Counted from the stretch's first letter, positions 52,812-61,826 are shown. The stretch: DNA of 63,615 bases from an uncultured Clostridium sp. (GCA_900553365.1 USDL01000004.1:1-63615); one strand, 5' to 3'. Made by a program: numbers and translations. The notes: generated by a model not told the origin, from the sequence alone.

Positions 52812-54050
52812 CTATATTTCATCAACCGTTTCATCTTTTATAAAATATTTTGTATTTTTCATTTTATCTGGTAAATATTGTTGTTCAACTCTATGGTTTG
52901 GATAGTCATGTGGGTATTTGTAGCCCACACCATAGCCAAATTCGCTCATTCCACTTACTGGTGCATTTCTTATGTGCATTGGTATTTCGCCAGTATCTTT
53001 ACTTGATACATCTGCTAAAGCTTTATCTATTGCTAAATATGCACAGTTTGATTTTTTAGAAAGGGCCACATATAAAGCCGCTTCTGCAAGTATAATTCTC
53101 GCTTCTGGCATTCCAACATTTGCAACAGCCTGCATTGCTGATGTTGCAACAACTAAAGCATTAGGATTTGCTAAACCTACATCTTCTGCTGCTGCAATTA
53201 CAATTCTTCTTGCTAAAAATACTGGATCCTCTCCGCCATCTATTGCTCTAGCTAAATAAAATATTGTTGCATCTGAATCGCTTCCCCTCATGGATTTTAT
53301 AAATGCACTTATATTATCATAATGGCTATCTCCTGCCTTATCAAACATTGCTTTTTTCTTGCCCATACATTCTGCTGCAATTTCTTTAGTTATTTCTATT
53401 GTTCCATCTTTATTCATTTCTGTTGTAAGAACTGCAAGTTCTAATGTATTTAGTGCTGTTCTTACATCTCCTGATGATAATTTTGCTATTGCCTCTAGTG
53501 TTTCATCTTCAATGCTAATTTTATAATTTCCTAAACCATCTTTATTTATTAAAGCATTTTTTAAAATTTTAAATATATCCTCATAAGTTAATGGCTTTAA
53601 TTTTACCACCATTGACCTTGATATTAACGCTTTATTAACTGAAAAATATGGATTTTCAGTTGTTGCTCCTATTAATATTATTGTTCCATTTTCTACAAAT
53701 GGAAGTAAAGCATCTTGTTGAAGTTTGTTAAATCTATGAATCTCATCTATAAATAAAATGCACTTTCCTGATGGATTTAGGAATAAATTTTTAGCTTCCT
53801 CTACTGCATTTTTTATATCTGCCACTCCCGCAGTTACTGCATTTAATTGTATAAATTTGTATTTAGTTGTATTACTTATCACTTTTGCTATCGATGTTTT
53901 CCCGCAACCAGTTGGTCCCCATAAAATTACACTTGTTAGTCTATCAGCTTTTATTGTTCTATATAATATTTTATCTTTACCAAGTATCTCTTCTTGTCCT
54001 ACAAATTCTTCCAATTTTGTTGGTCTTACTCTGTGTGCTAGTGGTTCCAT
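52812..54050 (-). CDS. rarA: Replication-associated recombination protein RarA (MgsA)
   Basis: This AAA+ clamp-loader-like ATPase has 412 residues from the ATG at 54050 (AGGGAAG 8 bases upstream; the GTG at 54059 is too close). PLAHRVRPTKLEEFVGQEEIL is the family start. Walker A is WGPTGCGKTS, Walker B is CILFIDEIHRFNKLQQDALL, and GATTENPYFSVN is sensor 1. The C-terminal MgsA domain has LARAIDGGEDPVFLARR. It acts at stalled replication forks. It follows ruvA by 33 bp. Confidence 0.93.
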   Translation of the reverse strand: MEPLAHRVRPTKLEEFVGQEEILGKDKILYRTIKADRLTSVILWGPTGCGKTSIAKVISNTTKYKFIQLNAVTAGVADIKNAVEEAKNLFLNPSGKCILFIDEIHRFNKLQQDALLPFVENGTIILIGATTENPYFSVNKALISRSMVVKLKPLTYEDIFKILKNALINKDGLGNYKISIEDETLEAIAKLSSGDVRTALNTLELAVLTTEMNKDGTIEITKEIAAECMGKKKAMFDKAGDSHYDNISAFIKSMRGSDSDATIFYLARAIDGGEDPVFLARRIVIAAAEDVGLANPNALVVATSAMQAVANVGMPEARIILAEAALYVALSKKSNCAYLAIDKALADVSSKDTGEIPMHIRNAPVSGMSEFGYGVGYKYPHDYPNHRVEQQYLPDKMKNTKYFIKDETVDEI

Positions 54051-54083
54051 ATTTTTCACTTCCCTAATTTTGTATAAATTCTA

Positions 54084-54680
54084 TTAATTTCCTAATACTG
54101 ATAATGCCTTTTTTATTATTTCTTCTACTGTTAAACTCTTTGTTTCTATCTTTTCTAGGGCTTTTTCTATTTCTTTTCTTGTATATCCTAATACTTGCAA
54201 AGCTGTAATTGCTTCTGAATCCTTTTCTTCTACATACATTGCTTCTACAACTTTTGTATCATTATTTACTGCTTGTTCTGTTTTTATTTTATCTTTTAAT
54301 TCTAATATAATCCTTGCTGCGGTTTTATTACCAATTCCAGGAATTTTTACTATTTTAGACACATCATTTGAAATTACTGCTAATGCAAAACTTGATGGTG
54401 TTATGCTTGAAAGTATTTGTATTGCTAATTTTGCTCCTATTCCACTTACTGATAATAGTAATTCAAACATACGTAATTCCTCATTAGTTAAAAAGCCATA
54501 TAAGCTAATGTTATCTTCTCTTACATAGTAATATGTATATACCTTTTGTGTTTCTCCAACATCTGGCAATTTTTCAATAATATTTGGTGACATAAATATT
54601 CTATATCCTACACCGCTGCAATCAATTACAACATAATTGTTTGCTTTATCTGCAATTCTTCCGTTTATATATGCGTACAT
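54084..54680 (-). CDS. ruvA: Holliday junction branch migration protein RuvA
   Basis: The protein has 198 residues. The OB domain (MYAYINGRI, VGYRIFMSP, YYVREDNISLYGF) is followed by two helix-hairpin-helix motifs (SVSGIGAKLAIQIL and IPGIGNKTAARIILELKDK) and the C-terminal RuvB-contacting domain (EAITALQVLGYTRKEIEKAL). ruvB is not next to it; rarA takes that place. RuvB must be encoded elsewhere. Confidence 0.95.
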   Translation of the reverse strand: MYAYINGRIADKANNYVVIDCSGVGYRIFMSPNIIEKLPDVGETQKVYTYYYVREDNISLYGFLTNEELRMFELLLSVSGIGAKLAIQILSSITPSSFALAVISNDVSKIVKIPGIGNKTAARIILELKDKIKTEQAVNNDTKVVEAMYVEEKDSEAITALQVLGYTRKEIEKALEKIETKSLTVEEIIKKALSVLGN

Positions 54681-54700
54681 TTTTTCACTCCCTTACTATT

Positions 54701-54737
54701 GAATCATGAATAACGAAAGACTCATTATTCATGATTC
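54701..54737. repeat. 13-bp palindrome between glmS and ruvA
   Basis: GAATCATGAATAA pairs perfectly with TTATTCATGATTC over an 11-base loop. No U-tract follows on the minus strand. Like the rpoD-valS palindrome, it begins GAAT and sits between co-directional genes. Confidence 0.55.
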
Positions 54738-54744
54738 TAATTTA

Positions 54745-56583
54745 TTATTCTACAGTTACTGATTTTGCAAGGTTTCTTGGTTTATCAACATCCAAACCTT
54801 TTTCTTTTGAAATATAATATGCTAATAATTGTAATGGTATTATTGAAAGCACTGGTGATAGCTCTGTTGAGATTTCTGGTATTTTAATTATTGCTTCAAA
54901 TCCTTTATTTTCTATGTTTTGATTTGTAACTGCCAATACCTTTGCTCCCCTTGTTATTACTTCTTGAACATTACTAATAGATTTTTCTACTAGGTCTTTA
55001 TCTGTTATTGTTGCAATAACTGTTACTCCATTATCTATTAAAGCTATTGGGCCATGTTTTAATTCTCCTGAAGCATATCCTTCTGAATGGATATATGAAA
55101 TTTCTTTAAGTTTTAAAGAACCTTCTAAGCTTACTGCATAGTCTACTCCTCTTCCTAAGAAGAACATATCTCTTTCTTTATATACTTTCTTTGCAAATTT
55201 CTTTACTTCTGCGATATTTTTTAATACTTCTTCTACTTTTGAAGGTAATTTTAGTAAATCACTCTTTAATGTTTCAATTTTGCTTTCATCTACTCTTTGT
55301 AATGTTTCAGCACAGTATAAAGCAATTAGTGTTAAAATTGTTATTTGAGATGTATATGCTTTTGTTGAAGCTACTGCAATCTCTGGTCCTGCATGTGTAT
55401 ATATTGAGTAATCTGCTTCTCTTGTTATTGAACTTCCAATAACATTTGATATTGCAAGTGTTTTTGCACCTTTTGATTTTGCAAGTTTTAATGCTGCGAT
55501 TGTATCTGCTGTTTCTCCTGATTGGCTGATATATATTGTTAAAGTTTTTTCATCTACTAGTGGATCTCTATATCTAAACTCTGAAGCTATATCTACTTCA
55601 ACTGGTATCTTGCAAAGTTTTTCAAAAATATTCTTTGAAACTATACCTGCATGCATTGCTGTACCACAAGCTACTATATATATTTTGTTTAAACTTTCTA
55701 AGTATTCTTTAGTAAAGTTTAATTCATCAAAATGAACTTTTGAGTTGTTAAGTCTTGTTCCTATTGTTTCTCTTATAGCTTTTGGTTGCTCATTTATTTC
55801 TTTTAACATGAAATGTTCATATCCATCTTTTTCTGCACCTTTACTATCCCATTCAATACTTTTTGTTGTTTTCTTTATTTCTTTTAATTCAGTATCATAA
55901 AATTTAATATTATTTGTTGTCAATACCGCAAATTCGCAATCATTTAAGAAATAGAAATCCTTTGTGTATGAAAGTATTGCTGGTATATCTGATGCTATAT
56001 AGTTTTCTCCATTGCCTTTGCCTATAACTAATGGGCTATCTTTTCTAACAACTATCATTTTATCTGGTTGCTCACCTGAAATTATTTCTAATGCAAAACT
56101 TCCCTTTAAATCCATACATGCATTTCTTACAGCTCTTAAGAATTTCATATCATCATTTGTTTTATCTTGTTTATAGTAATAGTTTATTAAATTTGGAACA
56201 ATTTCTGTATCTGTTTGTGATACAAACTTATATCCCTTTTCTATCAAATTTTCTTTTAACTCATGATAATTCTCTATAATTCCATTATGTACAACAGCAA
56301 ATAAACCGTCCATATCTGTATGTGGATGTGAATTTTCTTTTGATGGTTTACCATGTGTTGCCCATCTTGTATGTGCAATTCCTATTGTGCCTTTTAGGTC
56401 TTCTATTCCTGGTATTGCCTCTAAATTGCTTACTCTACCTTTATCTTTTTTTACTTCAATTTTTCCATTTTCAATTACAGCAATACCTGCTGAATCATAA
56501 CCTCTGTATTCTAATCTTTTTAATCCTTGTAATAATATTGGTGTTGCCTTCTTTTTTCCAATATATCCTACTATTCCACACAT
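54745..56583 (-). CDS. glmS: Glutamine--fructose-6-phosphate aminotransferase
   Basis: The enzyme makes glucosamine-6-phosphate for cell-wall synthesis. It has 612 residues, a normal length. The N-terminal glutaminase domain starts MCGIVGYIG (catalytic Cys2) with HTRWATHGKPSKENSHPH; two SIS sugar-isomerase domains follow (IVACGTAMHAG, YISQSGETADT), and DKPRNLAKSVTVE is the conserved C-terminus. It has its own promoter. The 5' leader is short and shows no glmS ribozyme. Confidence 0.97.
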   Translation of the reverse strand: MCGIVGYIGKKKATPILLQGLKRLEYRGYDSAGIAVIENGKIEVKKDKGRVSNLEAIPGIEDLKGTIGIAHTRWATHGKPSKENSHPHTDMDGLFAVVHNGIIENYHELKENLIEKGYKFVSQTDTEIVPNLINYYYKQDKTNDDMKFLRAVRNACMDLKGSFALEIISGEQPDKMIVVRKDSPLVIGKGNGENYIASDIPAILSYTKDFYFLNDCEFAVLTTNNIKFYDTELKEIKKTTKSIEWDSKGAEKDGYEHFMLKEINEQPKAIRETIGTRLNNSKVHFDELNFTKEYLESLNKIYIVACGTAMHAGIVSKNIFEKLCKIPVEVDIASEFRYRDPLVDEKTLTIYISQSGETADTIAALKLAKSKGAKTLAISNVIGSSITREADYSIYTHAGPEIAVASTKAYTSQITILTLIALYCAETLQRVDESKIETLKSDLLKLPSKVEEVLKNIAEVKKFAKKVYKERDMFFLGRGVDYAVSLEGSLKLKEISYIHSEGYASGELKHGPIALIDNGVTVIATITDKDLVEKSISNVQEVITRGAKVLAVTNQNIENKGFEAIIKIPEISTELSPVLSIIPLQLLAYYISKEKGLDVDKPRNLAKSVTVE

Positions 56584-56630
56584 ATTTTTTCCTCCTTTTA
56601 TAAGTATATTGTAAAATATAAATATGTTGT

Positions 56631-56659
56631 ATTATATTATATAAATTCGTTTTATGCAA
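56631..56659 (-). promoter_or_regulatory. SigA-type promoter of glmS
   Basis: On the minus strand TTGCAT (56654-56659), 17 bp, TATAAT (56631-56636), about 48 bp upstream of the start codon. Confidence 0.75.
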
Positions 56660-56708
56660 GTAGGCAAAGCATATTTATTTTTGGCATGTTATAATTTGAA
56701 GGCAAAAC

Positions 56709-56733
56709 AAAAAACCAGATAAATCTGGTTTTT
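56709..56733. terminator. Terminator downstream of the lipoprotein gene
   Basis: AAAAACCAGAT pairs with ATCTGGTTTTT over a 2-base loop, with T-rich sequence on both strands. It separates the lipoprotein gene from glmS. Confidence 0.8.
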
Positions 56734-56745
56734 GTTTTCAAAAAT

Positions 56746-57180
56746 TTATTTTACTTTGTAGCCTTGCTCTTCTAAAGTTGTTTTTATTTCGTCTTTAGTC
56801 ATGTTTGCTTCTTCAGAATCACCTACTAATTCAGCATAAGTTTTTGCGTCTAGATTCATTATAGCTTTTTTACCTCTTTGTTTTAATTCTGGGAAATTTA
56901 ATTCTCCATCTTCTGCAAAAGCTTTTGCAAATTGAATCATTGCATTGAATTCATCAACGTATTTTTTAGCTGCATCCTTATCTTCAAAAGTAAATGTCAT
57001 TTTTATGTTATTAACTTTATCTTTTTTGAAAGTTACAACTGTTTCTTCTTTAAATTTTGGAGTTGTTTCTGTTGCTTCAACTTCTCTTGTTGCAACTAAT
57101 TTATTTCCACAACCTGTTAAAGTTAATACTGCTAATAACATTACAGCTGCTAATAATACTATTTTTAATGTTTTTTTCAT
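56746..57180 (-). CDS. Small lipoprotein
   Basis: The protein has 144 residues. The signal peptide (MKKTLKIVLLAAVMLLAVLT) has a lipobox LTGC (Cys24). The mature part is charged, with EETVVTFKKDKVNNIKMTF and FEDKDAAKKYVDEFN, resembling the DUF1307/YehR-like small lipoproteins that are common in Firmicutes. Function unknown. It is monocistronic and diverges from the ger operon. Confidence 0.78.
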   Translation of the reverse strand: MKKTLKIVLLAAVMLLAVLTLTGCGNKLVATREVEATETTPKFKEETVVTFKKDKVNNIKMTFTFEDKDAAKKYVDEFNAMIQFAKAFAEDGELNFPELKQRGKKAIMNLDAKTYAELVGDSEEANMTKDEIKTTLEEQGYKVK

Positions 57181-57283
57181 TATTTCACCCCCATCATTTT
57201 TAATAATTAAATAATATCAAACCTAAAAAAAATAGTCAAGCAATTTTCGTATATTTTTTAAATAAAAAGGGAAAACTTATTTT

Positions 57284-58969
57284 ATGAATAAATTTACTAA
57301 ATTGTTAAAAAATTGTTTTGTATATACTCCTTCTGAGCAATATAATTTTGTTTTAAGTGAGAATAATGCTAATAGCAAAGATGTTGATTTACCAGACTCT
57401 TTTCTACCTGACCATGATATATACCCAAATTTGAGTCGCAACTACGATTATCTAAGAGTGCAATATAACACTTTAATTAATAGTGACATTCTTATGCGTC
57501 CATTCCAGGTTGATGTGCTAGGTAAAAAATACCAAGCCTTATTTGTTGGAATTGATGGAATGATTAGCTCTCAGCTTGTTAATAATTTTCTTTTACGTCC
57601 TTTAATGGAGAATAAAGATACTTCTAAAATAAATCATACCAAAAATGGCGTTGAATTTAAAAAAGTACAAAAAATTAATGTTGAAGATTATATATTTAAT
57701 AAGCTTATTCCACAAAGTTCTGTAAAAAAAATTACAAAATTTTCTGAAGTTGCTTCAACTGTAAGTTCTGGTGATTGTGCTCTTTTTATCGACACACTAA
57801 ATATTGCTTTTTCCATTGATGTTAAAGGTTATGATTCAAGAGGCATAGAATCTCCTAAAAATGAAATTGTTGTTAGAGGCTCTCAGGAGGCTTTTGTTGA
57901 AAAGTTAAGAACAAATACTTCCATTCTTAGAAGGCTAATTAATACTCCTGATTTAATAATAGAAAATACCATAGTAGGAAGTGCTAGTAAAACAAAAGTT
58001 GCTATTTGCTACATGAAAAATATTGCAAACTCTTCTTTAGTTGCTGAAGTAAAATATCGTCTTTCTAATTTAGATGTTGATTATGTAATTTCCTCTGGAA
58101 ATGTTGAACAATTAATACAAGATAATAGTAGTATTGCTTTGCCTCAAATGGTTTCAACTGAAAGGCCTGATAAAGCAGCTAATCATCTACTTGAAGGAAG
58201 GGTTGTAATACTTGTTAATGGTTCTCCTTACTCGCTCATTGCTCCTGGGGTTTTAATAGATTTCTTATCATCACCCGAAGATTTGAATCTAAAACATCAA
58301 TATTCGAATTTACTAAAAATAATACGTCTTATGGGAGCGTTTACAACATTACTTTTACCTGGGCTATATATTGCAATTCTAAACTTTCATACTGAGCTAG
58401 TGCCAACAGCACTTTTATTTACCATTGCTAGCTCAAGAAATAGCGTGCCATTTCCTGTTATTTTTGAGGTTTTATTCATGGAATTTTCATTTGAGCTCAT
58501 TAGAGAAGCTGGGCTTAGAATTCCATCACCTATTGGGCCAACCATTGGAATAATTGGTGCTTTAATATTAGGTGATGCAGCTGTAAGTGCAAATCTAGTT
58601 AGTCCTATATCAATTATTATTGTAGCAATTACTGGTATATGTTCTTTTGTAATACCTGATTTTTCACTTAACTTTGCTTTTAGAATTTATAAATTTTTGT
58701 ATATCATCCTTGGTTATATTACCGGCTTTTTAGGTATTGCGATTGGCCTATTTGCACAATTTTCAATACTATGTAACTTGAGCTCTTTTGGTGTTTCTTA
58801 CTTAGAGCCATATATTCCAGTTACTAACTTTAACACCTCTATTTCATATTTTATTCATTCTATATGGAAAAGGGAACATAGAAGCGACTTTTTAAATACA
58901 AAAAGGCCTAAGGAGCAACCAAAAATTAGCAGGAAATGGAAATACTGGAAAATTTCCATTACTAAATGA
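57284..58969 (+). CDS. gerKA: Germinant receptor A subunit (GerA family)
   Basis: The protein has 561 residues. A large N-terminal cytoplasmic domain (to about 300, with GDCALFIDTLNIAFSIDVKG and RGSQEAFVEKLRTNTS) is followed by the conserved membrane core (PGLYIAILNFHTELVPTAL, EVLFMEFSFELIREAGLRI, PTIGIIGALILGDAAV). RGSQ-x-x-F-V-E and E-x-x-REAG are diagnostic. The receptor sits in the inner spore membrane. The RBS AAGGG is about 12 bases from the ATG. The symbol is given at family level; the germinant is unknown. Confidence 0.92.
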   Translation: MNKFTKLLKNCFVYTPSEQYNFVLSENNANSKDVDLPDSFLPDHDIYPNLSRNYDYLRVQYNTLINSDILMRPFQVDVLGKKYQALFVGIDGMISSQLVNNFLLRPLMENKDTSKINHTKNGVEFKKVQKINVEDYIFNKLIPQSSVKKITKFSEVASTVSSGDCALFIDTLNIAFSIDVKGYDSRGIESPKNEIVVRGSQEAFVEKLRTNTSILRRLINTPDLIIENTIVGSASKTKVAICYMKNIANSSLVAEVKYRLSNLDVDYVISSGNVEQLIQDNSSIALPQMVSTERPDKAANHLLEGRVVILVNGSPYSLIAPGVLIDFLSSPEDLNLKHQYSNLLKIIRLMGAFTTLLLPGLYIAILNFHTELVPTALLFTIASSRNSVPFPVIFEVLFMEFSFELIREAGLRIPSPIGPTIGIIGALILGDAAVSANLVSPISIIIVAITGICSFVIPDFSLNFAFRIYKFLYIILGYITGFLGIAIGLFAQFSILCNLSSFGVSYLEPYIPVTNFNTSISYFIHSIWKREHRSDFLNTKRPKEQPKISRKWKYWKISITK

Positions 58970-58980
58970 AAGGAGTATTT

Positions 58981-60072
58981 ATGGAAAACCTACAAAAAAT
59001 AGCTAGAATTGAAGCTATTGGCTTAAGCTTAGCAGTTCTAAGTAATAATGTAATATTTAATACAACCTCAATTATATTCAATTCCTGTGGTTCTGGCTCT
59101 TGGCTTAGTGTTATATTTTTAAGCATTATATCTTTAATTTTTATGTTTATAGTTTTAGCACTTTACAAGGTTTTTCCAACTTATGATTTACTAGATATTT
59201 CAAAATATTTAGGTGGAAAATCATTAAAGTATATAGTAGCAATTTTATATGTTATTTTCTTCACCGCTTTCTCAATTATTTGCCTAAGGTACTTTGCGAG
59301 CGATTTGCATGTTATATACTTCCCTGGTTATAGTTATTTGTTTTTAATTTTGCTTGTCTTTGTACCTGTTGTTATTTCAACTAGAACGGGCTTGAAAGCT
59401 ATATATGGAACAAATTTAGTTGTTATTCCTATTACAGTTTTATCGACCTTTCTACTTTTTTTCATTTCAATTAGGGATTTTTCTTGGCAAAGACTTTTTC
59501 CTATATTTGGTTATGGAGCGAAGAATTTATTTATAACTCAATCCATTAATTTATTTACTTTTAACATTATTGGATATTTATATTTTTTACCTCCTTTTTT
59601 AAAGGACACTAAGGATTATAAGAAAATATCAATTTTTACTATAATAATATGTGGGTTGTATTACCTTTTGACTATTTTAGCACTTACAATGACATTTGCT
59701 TATGGATTTAAAGCAGATGAATCGTTTTCACTATATTTAATTGCAAGACTTGCAACTTTAGGTCGTTTCTTTCAAAGAATTGATGCTGTTTTCTTTCTTG
59801 TTTGGATTTTAGCATTTTTATCTTTTTTAAGTTTTAACATATATTTGGTAACTTATATAATAAAAAAAAGTTTTGAGCTAAGTAGTTCTAATGAGCTTGT
59901 ATACAGCATATCCGTCATTATAATAGGTGGAAGTTTAGTATTTGCAAATATAGCAAACGTTAATTCCTTTACTCAAAGTATTTTTAGACCTTTTACATTT
60001 ATATTAATTTTTTGCATGAGCTTTGTAATTCTTTTGATTGCTAATTTTAAAAAAAGAAGGAGTACAAAATGA
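58981..60072 (+). CDS. gerKB: Germinant receptor B subunit (GerB family, APC fold)
   Basis: The protein has 363 residues from the ATG at 58981; the in-frame ATG at 58966 lies on the RBS AAAGGAG. Ten predicted membrane helices form an APC-transporter-like fold. The start ENLQKIARIEAIGLSLAVLS and FPTYDLLDISKYLGG fit the spore permease family that binds the germinant. It follows gerKA with a 12-bp gap. Confidence 0.9.
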   Translation: MENLQKIARIEAIGLSLAVLSNNVIFNTTSIIFNSCGSGSWLSVIFLSIISLIFMFIVLALYKVFPTYDLLDISKYLGGKSLKYIVAILYVIFFTAFSIICLRYFASDLHVIYFPGYSYLFLILLVFVPVVISTRTGLKAIYGTNLVVIPITVLSTFLLFFISIRDFSWQRLFPIFGYGAKNLFITQSINLFTFNIIGYLYFLPPFLKDTKDYKKISIFTIIICGLYYLLTILALTMTFAYGFKADESFSLYLIARLATLGRFFQRIDAVFFLVWILAFLSFLSFNIYLVTYIIKKSFELSSSNELVYSISVIIIGGSLVFANIANVNSFTQSIFRPFTFILIFCMSFVILLIANFKKRRSTK

Positions 60073-61299
60073 AATTAAGAACATATTTATTAATTATAAT
60101 TTGCTTTTTTTCTTTATTTTCTCTTACAGGTTGTAACTCACAAAATGGTATTGAAAGTAAGGCTTATGCTATTGCTTTGGGATTAGATTCATCAGACACT
60201 CATAATCTAAAAATTAGTATTCAATTTGCTGTATTAAATTCATCTGAAACCTCAACATCTACTGATAATTCTTCAAGTAATAATTCCACACTTATTTCTG
60301 TTGATTGCTCTACAATAGATTCTGGAATTTCTTTAATGAATAGCTATATTAGTAAACAAGTTAACCTTTCTCATTGTAAAGCTGTTATCATATCAGAAGA
60401 GCTAGCATCTAAAGGCATATTGGATGTTGTATATACTTTAATGAATAGTGTAGAACTTAGACCTGACTGTAACATTATAATTAGCAAATGTGAGGCTTAT
60501 ACCTTTTTAGAAAATTCTAGCCCTGTTTTCGAATCCAACCCAGCAGAGTATTTTGAAGCAAATTTTAACTCTAGTGAATACACTGGATATGTTGATAATA
60601 TAAGCCTATCAAATTTTTATTATAATATTTTAAATAATTCTTCAGAAGCTTCAGCCATTTTATCTAGTATTAACACAAAAGAAAGCCAGTCTAAGGGTTC
60701 TAAAAACACATCTGTTCTAGATGATAATTATACTGCTGGTGGAACTCCTATTGTCTCAAAAAACAAAGTTGAAAGTATGGGACTTGCAGTTTTTAAAGAT
60801 GATAAACTAGTAGGTGAGCTAAATAATTTAGAAACATTATGTCATTTAATTGTTACAAATAACCTGAAAAATACTACTGTTAATATTCCAAACCCATTTG
60901 ATACCGCAAATAATATATCTTTTTATATTAACATGAATAAAAAAACTAAAAACAATGTTTCATTAGTTAATGGGTATCCTTATATAGAATGTGAAGTTTG
61001 GGTAACAGGTAATGTTCCAACAGTTTATAGTTCTATTGATTTAACAAATGAGAATTGTTTAAGTGAATTAAATGGTGCATTAAGTAGCTATCTTGAAGCT
61101 CATATTTCATCATATTTATATAGAACTGCAAAATCATTTAATGCTGATATTGCAGGCTTTGGTGAATATATGCTTCCAAAATATGCAACATGGCAAGAAT
61201 GGCTAGATTCAGATTGGCTTCGGCAATTATCAAAATTCATTTTTTAAAGTAACAGTTCATTCTAACATCCAAAGTGGATATTTATATAACAAAATTTAA
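60069..61299 (+). CDS. gerKC: Germinant receptor C subunit (lipoprotein), C-terminus requires +1 shift at CGG
   Basis: The start overlaps gerKB (ATGA). A lipobox LTGC (Cys22) anchors the protein to the inner spore membrane. The family features are visible: SKAYAIALGLDSS, SHCKAVIISEELA, LRPDCNIIISK and GLAVFKDDKLVGELN. Frame 0 ends at 61247 with WLRQLSKFIF. CGG at 61221-61223 lies there. Skipping the C gives GNYQNSFFKVTVHSNIQSGY LYNKI and a stop at 61299, for 409 residues. GerC proteins end with a beta strand of alternating hydrophobics (KVxVxxxIxxxG), which the shifted frame provides and frame 0 does not. Confidence 0.87.
61221..61223 (+). other. In-frame CGG: +1 recoding site near the end of the germinant receptor C gene
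   Basis: Context is GAT TGG CTT CGG CAA TTA. Skipping the C gives CTT GGC AAT TAT CAA, extending the protein by 25 residues that fit the GerC C-terminal strand. This is the least certain of the eleven because frame 0 is only slightly truncated. Confidence 0.7.
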
Positions 61300-61313
61300 A
61301 GGAGAATGTATTT

Positions 61314-61487
61314 ATGTATGTATTTTTTGCTATTATTTCTATACTTTTCTTCATTAGAACTATAAGCTATGGTATTTTTGAAATAAAAAAAAATAACAAT
61401 ACCTTTGGCGGCATTGTTGTTTTCATAATTGCATTAATTGGACTCATTTTTCCCAACATAGTAATTTGGATAAATGGATTATACTAA
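61314..61487 (+). CDS. Small two-helix membrane protein, possible germinant receptor D subunit
   Basis: The ORF encodes 57 residues: MYVFFAIISILFFIRTISYG, a short polar loop, then GGIVVFIIALIGLIFP. AAAGGAG lies 8 bases before the ATG, and the gene starts 14 bases after the shifted gerKC stop. Some GerA-family operons encode a small two-helix D subunit, which fits. It is the last gene before the terminator. Confidence 0.6.
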   Translation: MYVFFAIISILFFIRTISYGIFEIKKNNNTFGGIVVFIIALIGLIFPNIVIWINGLY

Positions 61488-61514
61488 AATAGCCTATAAT
61501 GGGCTATTTTTTAA
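61486..61514. terminator. Terminator of the germinant receptor operon, shared with secG
   Basis: AAAATAGCC pairs with GGCTATTTT over a 7-base loop, followed by T-rich sequence on the plus strand. It overlaps the convergent secG stop. Confidence 0.8.
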
Positions 61515-61741
61515 TATATTATTCCAAGTACGATTGCAAGTACAATAAATACAACTCCTAATATAATTGTAATTTTTTTAAGTCTACCTTCTTTTGTTCT
61601 TCCTTTATTTTTCTCATAAAAAGAACCTGAACCTCCTGTAATTGTACTTGATGCTCCTTCATCTTCGCTTGATTGTGCTAAAGTTAAAAATGTTAATACA
61701 ACTGCTACAACTGCATATATTATTATTAATAACGTTTTCAT
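61511..61741 (-). CDS. secG: Preprotein translocase subunit SecG
   Basis: The protein has 76 residues from the ATG at 61741 (AAAGGTG upstream; the GTG at 61750 overlaps the RBS). Two helices (about 1-20 and 55-76) flank a Gly/Ser-rich loop with SSEDEGASSTITGGSGSFYE, the SecG pattern. It is a small partner of SecYE. Confidence 0.85.
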   Translation of the reverse strand: MKTLLIIIYAVVAVVLTFLTLAQSSEDEGASSTITGGSGSFYEKNKGRTKEGRLKKITIILGVVFIVLAIVLGIIY

Positions 61742-61826
61742 ATTCTTCACCTTTCCACTTCTTATTTTACTTTACAAAATTGACTTTATTATTGTAACAC
61801 AAAGTTTCTCAAAAATCAAGGATTAT

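Noticed and set aside
56584..56745. glmS ribozyme in the glmS leader
   Set aside because: The leader after the promoter is only about 40 bases, and no ribozyme core sequence is present.
7056..61223. The frame breaks are ordinary sequencing errors or pseudogenes
   Set aside because: Random indels would fall in homopolymers and mixed contexts. All eleven have an extra C exactly before a GGN codon in frame, many CGG triplets in other phases cause no break, and essential genes are affected. A context-specific artefact cannot be fully excluded without raw reads, so it is kept as the main alternative in the finding.
7056..61223. prfB-type programmed +1 shifting
   Set aside because: No CTT-TGA-like slippery site or upstream Shine-Dalgarno spacing is shared. 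Only the GerC site has CTT before CGG, and only sigF has a stop after it.
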